Origin: an uncultured Chryseobacterium sp.
GTDB lineage: Bacteria > Bacteroidota > Bacteroidia > Flavobacteriales > Weeksellaceae
NCBI GenBank assembly: GCA_913778505.1
Contig: CAJYWD010000031.1
Location: forward strand, 1 to 64,000
Length of the DNA stretch: 64,000 nucleotides
Direction: 5' to 3'
A model generated the notes under the pieces. It saw nothing but the letters and a program-made list of their open reading frames with translations. It searched no databases and was not told the DNA's origin. Below, piece after piece: positions 20,078 to 27,472 of the stretch; the first letter of the stretch is position 1, and the number at the start of each line of letters is the position of its first letter. Position numbers and translations under genes: made by a program.

Positions 20078-21886
20078 ATGAAAACAAAACTTTTACATTA
20101 CATATTAATATTTTGCGCAGTTTTCGGTTATTCCCAAGTTGGAATCAATAATTCAGATCCGAAAACAACATTAGATGTCTCAGCAAAGCGAGATGTTTTA
20201 GGTGCGATTACAGATAACACACAAAAATATGGACTGCAGGCTCCAAGATTAACAAGGGGTGAAATGACAGCGCTGACATCTACGTATGGAAACGATCAGA
20301 AGGGAGCTCTTGTTTATATTACTGATGTTACAGGCGGTAATACCAACTCGCCGAGAACCAATATGGATATTGAAGGATACTATTATTTTGATGGGTCATT
20401 ATGGCAAAAGCTCTCTAGTAGTGCCTTAGGTGATACTACTAATGATGCCTGGGTAAATGATGCTACAAATACGATGGTAAAACTTGGAACAAAATCTGAT
20501 GGTAGTGCAAGAGATGCCGGAACTGACTTTGTAGCTAGGGATAATGGAGCAGTAGGAATAGGAACAGCCAGCCCGAATGCTTCTGCGCTGCTTGATGTAA
20601 GCTCTACTACTAAGGGCTTTTTGCCACCACGAATGACAAACGTTCAGAAAACTGCGATTGCCAGTCCTGTTAGTGGTTTGGTGGTTTACTGTACAGACTG
20701 CAATAGTTGTAATAATGCTGGCGGAGAACTCGTGGTGTACACAGGTACCGGTGCAGGACAGGGCTGGAAGTGTGTTGGAGGAGGTGGTGGAACTGCAGTT
20801 TTCACATCAGATTGTAGCACAGCCGTGATGAATGGTACGCTATCAGTAGGAAATCCCGCTACATCAAATATTACTATGAATGTTAATGTCACTTCGCTTG
20901 GAACTTATAATATCCAGTCTAGTGTAACGGACGGCGTTCAGTTTATTGCGAATGGATCATTTACTGCCACGGGTATACAAACCCTAACTTTATATCCTAC
21001 AGGAACGCCAGCCAGTGCCGGATCATTTACATGGACAATCAACTCAGGAGGGTCATCTTGTTCCGTAACATCCACTGTTAATCAGTCATCATCTTTACGT
21101 GTTATCAAGGTTTTATCATTATCAGGAGGATATGATCTGGGCACAGTAGGTGGAGGTTGGTTCAATAATCTTGTTAATAATAATAACGAATTTGGCCCAT
21201 CTGGAACAGTAAAGTTCAACTCCGTACAATTTACTACCTTGGCTTACAACACTATTACTGCAGGCAATTTGGCGGACACATTTTCTAAATATGATATCGT
21301 CTTTTTTTCCGCAGTAGGAGCAGCCAATAGCGATACTTGGAATGATGCTACAGAGAATGCTTTTGTAAGTTATCTCGGTACAAAGAGGTCAGTAGTGATT
21401 ATGGAGGGTGCTAATAGTGGTGGTACTGGGTCTACCGCAGACTTTGCGACTATATTAGGTAAGCTAAATGTTGTAGCAACTAATACACTTTCAAATGGTT
21501 ATATGTACTGGGATTCTCCACTAACTAGTTTTCAGAGTTCTCCGATCAACGGAACATTCGGGAATGTTACGGGATTGGGTTATTCCGTTCAGAACGGGCA
21601 GGCTTGGCAAATTACAACATCCAGAACTGATCTGGCATTCCTGAAATCAAGCGGTAATACTCCTAATATTAATGTTGGATTTTGGTCACCAAACCAATAT
21701 CTTTTCTACACAGGCGATGATGATGGTTTAGGTAGCAATAGTATTGTCTGTGGTCTCAGCAACCCAAAATCATCTACGAACTGTACATACTCACCATATA
21801 CAATAAGAGGTGCAAGATGGTTTGCTAACTTAGTGGCATTTGCGGTCAATAACCTAACTCCTAAAGGTTACGTTACAGATAATTAA
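20078..21886 (+). CDS. large exported surface protein with tail-fibre-like repeats
   Basis: A 602-residue protein with a signal peptide (MKTKLLHYILIFCAVFGYS). Residues 20-200 contain two related stretches, VGINNSDPKTTLDVS with YYYFDGSLWQKL, and VGIGTASPNASALLDVS followed by GFLPPRMTNVQ. This module recurs in Bacteroidota surface proteins and resembles tail-fibre collars. Residues 240-345 look like a beta-sandwich. Residues 345-600 (YDIVFFSAVGA, RSVVIMEGAN) look like an alpha/beta domain related to glutamine-amidotransferase folds, with no visible catalytic Cys. No C-terminal sorting domain was seen. The next gene does carry one, so the two may work together at the cell surface. Confidence 0.7.
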   Translation: MKTKLLHYILIFCAVFGYSQVGINNSDPKTTLDVSAKRDVLGAITDNTQKYGLQAPRLTRGEMTALTSTYGNDQKGALVYITDVTGGNTNSPRTNMDIEGYYYFDGSLWQKLSSSALGDTTNDAWVNDATNTMVKLGTKSDGSARDAGTDFVARDNGAVGIGTASPNASALLDVSSTTKGFLPPRMTNVQKTAIASPVSGLVVYCTDCNSCNNAGGELVVYTGTGAGQGWKCVGGGGGTAVFTSDCSTAVMNGTLSVGNPATSNITMNVNVTSLGTYNIQSSVTDGVQFIANGSFTATGIQTLTLYPTGTPASAGSFTWTINSGGSSCSVTSTVNQSSSLRVIKVLSLSGGYDLGTVGGGWFNNLVNNNNEFGPSGTVKFNSVQFTTLAYNTITAGNLADTFSKYDIVFFSAVGAANSDTWNDATENAFVSYLGTKRSVVIMEGANSGGTGSTADFATILGKLNVVATNTLSNGYMYWDSPLTSFQSSPINGTFGNVTGLGYSVQNGQAWQITTSRTDLAFLKSSGNTPNINVGFWSPNQYLFYTGDDDGLGSNSIVCGLSNPKSSTNCTYSPYTIRGARWFANLVAFAVNNLTPKGYVTDN

Positions 21887-21953
21887 TAGATCACTTTATA
21901 GACCAGCTGTAGAGCAGAAAATCCACCGCTGGTCTTTTAATAAAAAACATATA

Positions 21954-22946
21954 ATGAAATCACTATTTTCTATACTCGGATTCTTGCTGATCCCAAATAT
22001 ACAGGCTCAGGTCATCATTACTAAAGCATCTAACGATCCTTCTGTAGGAGATACTTTTAATACTTATGACATCGTAGGAACGGTAGATAACTCCTCGTCC
22101 GGAAACAATGCAATCTTCAATAATGCTAATCTTAGACAGGGAAGTCTAGCAACTGTCAGATACTATATGCCAAGTGGTAGTGAAATTTCCACATTTCCAG
22201 GATCCAATCTTAAGATGACAGATGATGTCAGCACGGCTTTTTACAAATCATCTGCTACTAAATTGGAGATTACAGGTATCACATCCTCCGGCGCCACTCT
22301 TAATTTTTCTGCGGATAATGGAACCATCATTACTTACCCAGCAAGCTTCGGCTATGCCGAAACAGATAATGCAAGAGGTATCTTTTCATCTTCTTCTGGC
22401 TCCGGATTATTCAAGGGAACGATCAGCAATACAGCGGATGCAGCGGGTACACTGATAGTTGGTACAAAGATATACACCGATGTTTTGAGGATAAAATCGA
22501 CTCAGAATTTTAATTTATACCAATCTACGGATACTAATTATCTTTTTTCGATTGGAACAATTACCAATACTTCATTTCTGTATTACGACAGTCTGCATAA
22601 ATTCCCATTACTAAGCAGTACTAATGGTAATCTTAATATACCGCTTCTCAGTATCAATCATAGTACGTCCCAGGCTAAAGTTTTAGATGAGGTGTTCTTA
22701 TCTGATCATGATTTTGGCAAAGACAAGGCTGTCTTAATAGCTCCTAATCCAGCTACGGATTATATAAAAATAATTGGAAAACAAGTTGTTTCTCACAGTA
22801 TTTATAATCTTAATAGCCAATTAATCTTCACTAGTAAAAATACCGATAATATTGTGGACGTCAGAAAACTGAAAAGAGATGCTTATATTTTAGAAATTAA
22901 TTTTAAGGATAATAAGACTTTGAAAGTGAAATTTGTGAAAATGTAA
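21954..22946 (+). CDS. T9SS type A sorting-domain protein
   Basis: A 330-residue exported protein. It has a signal peptide (residues 1-18, ending IQAQ), a beta-rich body containing VRYYMPSGSE, and a C-terminal type A sorting domain beginning IAPNPATDYIKI (about residue 260) and ending DNKTLKVKFVKM. This domain sends proteins through the type IX secretion system to the cell surface. Function beyond that is unknown. It follows the 602-residue protein gene by 67 bp. Confidence 0.82.
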   Translation: MKSLFSILGFLLIPNIQAQVIITKASNDPSVGDTFNTYDIVGTVDNSSSGNNAIFNNANLRQGSLATVRYYMPSGSEISTFPGSNLKMTDDVSTAFYKSSATKLEITGITSSGATLNFSADNGTIITYPASFGYAETDNARGIFSSSSGSGLFKGTISNTADAAGTLIVGTKIYTDVLRIKSTQNFNLYQSTDTNYLFSIGTITNTSFLYYDSLHKFPLLSSTNGNLNIPLLSINHSTSQAKVLDEVFLSDHDFGKDKAVLIAPNPATDYIKIIGKQVVSHSIYNLNSQLIFTSKNTDNIVDVRKLKRDAYILEINFKDNKTLKVKFVKM

Positions 22947-22956
22947 CGGTATAATT

Positions 22957-23394
22957 ATGAAAATCACCAATAAAAAAAAGATTAAATTCTTGTCATTGAT
23001 CATAAACTTATTACTGCTCTTAACGTTGACTTTCTTTTTATTTCTTTTTTTTATACGTAAAATCAATTCGTATTACAGTCTTGCTAATTTTGTTATATTT
23101 CTCATTTTATTAATCACATACTCGAAATTAAGATGTTACGAGTTCACCAATTCGGGATTGATAGTATCTATAAAACGCTATCCCGTTTACGACAAGAGGA
23201 TCGGTAGACCTATCCTGGAACTGCCCACTGAGCTAGTAAAAAAAATGGAAATGAAGCAGGGTATATTTCAGAAAAATATTTTGGTATGGATAAATGTCAA
23301 TAAAAAAATAGTAAAACTCCAGTACAAGGTATTAGGCCTTTGCAAAGAAGATATTCAAAGATTTATTAGTTCCCTAGATCATCGAGAAAATTGA
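22957..23394 (+). CDS. small membrane protein
   Basis: A 145-residue protein with two transmembrane helices close together (about residues 10-30 and 35-52), joined by a short loop FIRKINSYYS. A soluble domain of about 90 residues follows, with a basic patch and LELPTELVKKMEM. The layout resembles PH-domain-like membrane proteins but I do not assign a family. It lies 10 bp after the T9SS gene and ends the cluster. Confidence 0.65.
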   Translation: MKITNKKKIKFLSLIINLLLLLTLTFFLFLFFIRKINSYYSLANFVIFLILLITYSKLRCYEFTNSGLIVSIKRYPVYDKRIGRPILELPTELVKKMEMKQGIFQKNILVWINVNKKIVKLQYKVLGLCKEDIQRFISSLDHREN

Positions 23395-23519
23395 GAAGTA
23401 GGCCAAAAAAATAGAAAATGAAGGTATTAATGAATGAAAATCATGAAATTTTTATTTGTTAAGATATATGATTCTACAAACTAAGGATTATGACTTTAGA
23501 AAAGTCTTGAAAAATACTA

Positions 23520-23557
23520 TAAAACCCTGGAAAGTTTTTTTTCTACGGGTTTTTTTT
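23520..23557 (+). terminator. terminator after the exported-protein cluster
   Basis: AAAACCC (23521-23527) pairs with GGGTTTT (from 23547) around a loop of 19 nt, followed by a long T-run. The remaining 23395-23677 interval shows no gene. Confidence 0.6.
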
Positions 23558-23677
23558 GGTGTTTTTACGTATATAATCCAATTTTTTTCCTTTATTTTTA
23601 AATATGCAGGTGTTATCCACTGATGGAACAGGGGTCTGATTTGAAAGCTTTAATTATATTTGCCTGACTCAGAAATT

Positions 23678-24592
23678 ATGCAACTAAATATTAAAAACGA
23701 AACGGGAAGACTTAAGTCCGTGGTGCTTGGACAGCCTAAATCCAACGGGCCGGTTCCTACCCTGGAAGACAGTTACGACGCCAAGTCCTACTACACCATC
23801 CAGAATAATATCTATCCAAAGGAGCAGGATATCATTACCGAGATGACGGAATTCGAAATGGTGCTCAAGAAATATGATGTTGAGGTTTTCCGACCAAAGA
23901 TCATCAAAGATTACAATCAGGTTTTTGCAAGGGATGTCGCCTTTGTCATTGAGGACAAGATGATTATTTCCAATATCATTCCGGACCGTGCAGACGAGCA
24001 GGAAGCCTACCGCCATATCATTGATAAGGTATCGTGGCGAAATGTCATTAACCTGCCGGAGACAGCGCACATCGAAGGTGGCGACGTGATTGTGTGGAAC
24101 GGTTTCCTCTTCATCGGAACCAGCTACAGCCCGGATTACAGAAATCTGAAAACCGCCAGAACCAACGAATATGCCATTGAGATCCTCAAGGAATATTTCC
24201 CGAAAAAGAGAATCATCGACCTGGATCTCAGGAAAAACGACACCAAGCCTTACGAAGGTATTCTTCATCTGGACTGTACGTTCAATATCGTTGGGAATGA
24301 CAAATGTATCATTTACAAAAACGGATTTGTAGATGAGTCGGATTACCAGTTGCTGCTGGATATTTTTGGCGAGGAAAACTGCTTCGAGGTCACTGAAAAA
24401 GAAATGTTCGAGATGAATCCCAATATATTCTCTATCGCTCCGGATGTTGTGGTGTCGGATAAGACTTTCACAAGACTCAATCATCATCTCCGTGACGAGT
24501 GGGGAATGACTGTAGAAGAAATTCCGTACCGTGAGATTTCCAAAATGGGAGGTTTGCTCAGATGCTCGACTTTGCCGTTGGTGAGAGAATAA
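23678..24592 (+). CDS. arginine deiminase/amidinotransferase family hydrolase
   Basis: A 304-residue pentein-fold enzyme that acts on guanidino or ureido groups. The catalytic set of the family is visible: Glu133 in HIEGGD, His197 in LHLDC and the nucleophile Cys296 in LLRCSTLPL. The ATG at 23678 is preferred over an in-frame TTG six codons upstream, because family proteins begin just before the strand LKSVVLGQP. It precedes a second enzyme of the same fold at 24705. The substrate (arginine, citrulline or methylarginine) cannot be set from sequence. Confidence 0.82.
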   Translation: MQLNIKNETGRLKSVVLGQPKSNGPVPTLEDSYDAKSYYTIQNNIYPKEQDIITEMTEFEMVLKKYDVEVFRPKIIKDYNQVFARDVAFVIEDKMIISNIIPDRADEQEAYRHIIDKVSWRNVINLPETAHIEGGDVIVWNGFLFIGTSYSPDYRNLKTARTNEYAIEILKEYFPKKRIIDLDLRKNDTKPYEGILHLDCTFNIVGNDKCIIYKNGFVDESDYQLLLDIFGEENCFEVTEKEMFEMNPNIFSIAPDVVVSDKTFTRLNHHLRDEWGMTVEEIPYREISKMGGLLRCSTLPLVRE

Positions 24593-24603
24593 ATACAGAC
24601 ATT

Positions 24604-24673
24604 TCTCGCTGATTCAGCAAATTCAGCAGATTTTTATTTGAAACTATCTGCTAAATCTAAAAAATCTGCGAGA
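24604..24673. repeat. 70-nt imperfect palindrome between the two hydrolases
   Basis: Arms 24604-24631 and 24646-24673 pair at 21 of 28 positions. The ends TCTCGC/GCGAGA and AGCAGAT/ATCTGCT are perfect. The words 'ATCTGC' and 'CTCGCAGATT' belong to an intergenic repeat type I associate with flavobacteria. It fills most of the 112-bp gap and may act as an mRNA stabiliser or attenuator between the genes. Confidence 0.6.
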
Positions 24674-24704
24674 TAGATTTAATTTTAAATTTTAGTTTGA
24701 TAAT

Positions 24705-25622
24705 ATGCAGACAACAGATACAGTTTTAATGATAGAGCCTGTCGCTTTCGGGTTCAATGAGCAGACGGCGGTCAACAATTATTTCCAGGTTCAGCAGGAA
24801 GGCAACGTCCAGGATGAAGCTTTGAAAGAATTCAACGCTTTTGCTGTAAAACTGAAGGCAAAAGGCATCCATGTCATTACCATAAAAGATACGCCTGAAC
24901 CTAAAACCCCGGATTCCATTTTCCCGAATAACTGGGTGAGTTTTCATGCGGACGGAACGGTGGTCCTCTACCCCATGTTTGCTGAAAACAGGCGTTTGGA
25001 AAGACGGGATGATATCATCAGCCACATCAAAGACCAATTTGAGGTGAAGGAAATCATCGATTATTCTGAATACGAAAAAGACCATAAATTCCTGGAAGGA
25101 ACGGGAAGCATGATTTTCGACCACGAGAACAGGATTGCTTACGGTTCGGTTTCGCTCAGGTTGGATGAAGAATTGTTCAGGAAATTCTGCAGCGAGTTCG
25201 GATTCGAACCTGTCGTTTTTCATTCTTATCAGACGGCTGGCGAAGAAAGATTGCCGATCTATCACACCAATGTCATGATGTGTGTTGCAGATCGATTCGT
25301 GGTCATCTGCCTGGATTGCATTGATGATGCATCCGAGAGAAGCCACGTCATCGAAACGATTAAAAACTCAGGAAAAGAATTGATAGAAATATCCGAAGAT
25401 CAGATGCAGAACTTTGCCGGCAATATGCTTCAGGTTCAGAATCAATCGGGCGAAAAATTCCTGGTGATGAGCCAAAGCGCTTATCAATCATTGAATCAGG
25501 AACAAATCTCAGCCATTGAAAAATATTGCGACATCATCTACTCAGATTTGGAAGTCATAGAAACCAACGGCGGCGGAAGCGCCAGATGCATGCTGGCTGA
25601 GGTTTTCCTGCCGGGGAAATAA
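24705..25622 (+). CDS. ctlX: citrulline utilization hydrolase CtlX-type
   Basis: A 305-residue pentein-fold hydrolase matching the CtlX group, first described for citrulline ureidase activity in Francisella and widespread in Bacteroidota. Catalytic residues seen: Glu131 in FLEGTGSM, His187 in YHTNVMM and Cys295 in GGGSARCMLAE. The start MQTTDTVLMIEPVAFGFN is typical. With the upstream paralogue it suggests a small unit for arginine/citrulline breakdown; no transporter or ornithine enzyme is next to it. A terminator follows. Confidence 0.82.
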   Translation: MQTTDTVLMIEPVAFGFNEQTAVNNYFQVQQEGNVQDEALKEFNAFAVKLKAKGIHVITIKDTPEPKTPDSIFPNNWVSFHADGTVVLYPMFAENRRLERRDDIISHIKDQFEVKEIIDYSEYEKDHKFLEGTGSMIFDHENRIAYGSVSLRLDEELFRKFCSEFGFEPVVFHSYQTAGEERLPIYHTNVMMCVADRFVVICLDCIDDASERSHVIETIKNSGKELIEISEDQMQNFAGNMLQVQNQSGEKFLVMSQSAYQSLNQEQISAIEKYCDIIYSDLEVIETNGGGSARCMLAEVFLPGK

Positions 25623-25644
25623 TGTCTTTTCAAAAAAAAATCAG

Positions 25645-25684
25645 AATCCCGTCTTGTCTTAGAACTTGACGGGATTTTTCTTTT
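25645..25684 (+). terminator. ctlX terminator
   Basis: Stem AATCCCGTC (25645-25653) with GACGGGATT (25668-25676), then a T-run. The same stem sequence is used again at 27401-27433. Confidence 0.8.
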
Positions 25685-25928
25685 ATATCATTTGAAATTC
25701 TCAACAGAACATAAAAATCTTCAAAATAAATTTTTCAATCCTTAAAGATTTTATGTTTTAATATTCATTATCCAAAAATGAATATCGATTAAGTATTCAT
25801 CAGCATAATATTTTTCCGATCAGAATATTGGAATGTCACAATCATTGCTCCAAAAAATGTTTTCACCACAGAGTCAAAATATTTATAACTTAGACCTATG
25901 ATTCAGAGCATGGTTATTAAGAAAAATA

Positions 25929-26021
25929 ATGAATTCCTTTGATTTCGAAAATTTATTTCATCACGTGAGAGCCTGGAACAGTGGAGGGTCTTTAGACGTA
26001 TTAGATGAGTTGAAGGTATAA
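25929..26021 (+). CDS. short ORF, possible remnant
   Basis: ATG at 25929 opens 30 codons (MNSFDFENLFHHVRAWNSGG, then a short acidic end) closed by TAA. After the stop the same frame stays open for another 22 codons. I do not recognise it. It may be a small peptide gene or the decayed start of a longer gene whose body is the repeat array downstream. No gene is seen from 25685 to 25928, which is A+T-rich. Confidence 0.3.
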   Translation: MNSFDFENLFHHVRAWNSGGSLDVLDELKV

Positions 26022-26073
26022 CTCAGTAAGGAAACGAATAAAGAAAGCCTCCTGTCACCCAACCAAAAAGCTG

Positions 26074-26316
26074 AATCAGCAGTGTGAGGAACCAGCGAAG
26101 CAGTGTGAGGAATCAGCGAAGGGGTGTGAAGACTTAGCGAAGCGGTGTGAAGAATCAGCGAAGCAATGTAAAGACTTAGCGAAGCGGTGTGAAGTATTAG
26201 CGAAGCAATGTGAAGTAATGCCGAAGCGGCGTGACGACTTAGCGAAGCAGTGTGAGGAATCAGCGAAGGGGTGTGAAGACTTAGCGAAGCAGTGTGAAGC
26301 ATCAGCGAAGCAATTA
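26074..26316 (+). repeat. 21-bp tandem repeat array (11.5 units) encoding a heptad
   Basis: Consecutive 21-bp units of the form GCGAAGCAGTGTGAAGAATCA, with base changes, run in strict phase from 26074 to 26316. On the plus strand one frame is open from 26014 to the TGA at 26317. It reads heptads such as AKQCEES, AKGCEDL and AKRCEVL, with Ala and Cys spaced as a/d positions of a coiled coil. No ATG precedes it in frame. On the minus strand a frame is also open and reads heptads such as HTASLSL. Units differ mainly by third-base and conservative changes. It lies 67 bp before the gene at 26384. Confidence 0.85.
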
Positions 26317-26383
26317 TGATCATCCCGCCTCCGTGCTCAGCTGATTGATTATTAAAAAAATGAATTTTAAAAAAGCATAAATT

Positions 26384-27337
26384 ATGGATCCACAGGAACT
26401 TAAAAGAAATTACACCGGCACAGATGCCTTTATGACGCAAAGCGCAAGAGTAAATTACAACCTTGCGAACAGCGAAATCGCCAAGTTTACCGCCTTCGAT
26501 TCTACTATCAACGCCGCATTCATGACCGCCTACCTCGCTTCCATCGTGGCGGCAGAAACTGTGGTGGCAGATTCTGCAGTGGCAGACCAGCAGGTGCAGA
26601 CCACCGAGAATGTCCTCAGCCAGATGGATATGGCCAGAGCCAAGTACACTGAGGTCAAGTATTTTGTGCAGAAAGCTTTTCCAAACAGTGCTGCCACACA
26701 AGGCGAGTTCGGTCTCAACGATTATATGGACGTCCGCCAGAATGAGAGCAAGATGATCCAGTTCCTGGACGAGATGTCCAAAGCCTGTGTAAAATATCAG
26801 ACCCAACTGGTAGCCGCAGGCTACAATGCTCCGGCGATAGCCGCCATCCAGACCATCCGCACAGATCTTCTCAATAAGAATACCACGCAGGAGGTCTTCA
26901 AAAAACAACGTCCTAAGCTCACGGAAGAGCGCATCAAGATCCTGAATGCGGTGTACGACAGGCTTTCCCTCATTAATGCCGCCGCACAGATCATCTATGC
27001 TACGGACTATGCCAAAAAAAGACAGTTCGTGTACGATATCTCTACAGACAAAGACCTGCAGGAGTACGAAGGTACTGTAGCTGCGGGCGCACTGAAGACG
27101 TTGGCCACTGTGGCCGTTTCGGAAGATGCCGTTTTCACCTTCAAAAATACGGGCACGGTACCATTGGTATTCTGCCTTTCTCCGTCACAGAATCTGGAGG
27201 GTGTGCAAATCCCGATCGGTGGTGGTGCAACGATCTCTAAAACGGCTGCAGACCTGAATCCCAATGCGGGCTTCCTGCTAGTAAAAAATACGGACGCTGC
27301 CAATGCGGGATCGTACCAGATCACTTTGGATGAATGA
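26384..27337 (+). CDS. hypothetical protein, helical body with C-terminal beta domain
   Basis: I do not recognise this 317-residue protein. Residues 1-215 are predicted helical by composition (long Ala-rich amphipathic stretches such as ASIVAAETVVADSAVADQQV). The last 90 residues look like a small beta-sandwich (FTFKNTGTVPLVFCLSP, then GGGATISKTAADLNPNAGF). There is no signal peptide and no membrane segment, so it is probably cytoplasmic. Codon use is richer in G+C than its intergenic surroundings. It follows the 21-bp repeat array and ends at its own terminator. Confidence 0.7.
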   Translation: MDPQELKRNYTGTDAFMTQSARVNYNLANSEIAKFTAFDSTINAAFMTAYLASIVAAETVVADSAVADQQVQTTENVLSQMDMARAKYTEVKYFVQKAFPNSAATQGEFGLNDYMDVRQNESKMIQFLDEMSKACVKYQTQLVAAGYNAPAIAAIQTIRTDLLNKNTTQEVFKKQRPKLTEERIKILNAVYDRLSLINAAAQIIYATDYAKKRQFVYDISTDKDLQEYEGTVAAGALKTLATVAVSEDAVFTFKNTGTVPLVFCLSPSQNLEGVQIPIGGGATISKTAADLNPNAGFLLVKNTDAANAGSYQITLDE

Positions 27338-27399
27338 TGAGTTGCTAGCGGCTGATAGTGGCTGCCTTTTGGCTTAATGATTTTAAGTCATTTAAATCA

Positions 27400-27437
27400 A
27401 AAATCCCGTCTTGTAATACATGCGACGGGATTTTTTT
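27400..27437. terminator. terminator between 26384 gene and OMP gene
   Basis: Stem AAATCCCGTC (27401-27410) with GACGGGATTT (27424-27433), then TTTT. A-rich on the other side, so it can work for both converging genes. Confidence 0.8.
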
Positions 27438-27472
27438 GAAAATAATGATTGGATAAGAAAATATAATGTATG

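Noticed and set aside
23684-24487. 267-codon open frame antisense to the deiminase-like gene
   Set aside because: The plus-strand gene holds complete catalytic motifs; the antisense frame shows none.
26074-26316. CRISPR array
   Set aside because: Units follow each other with no spacers and vary throughout; no cas genes.
25961-26908. 315-codon open frame on the minus strand
   Set aside because: It runs through the repeat array and antisense to the gene at 26384; the first half is antisense to good coding sequence and the rest is repeat-driven. The plus-strand gene has normal composition.
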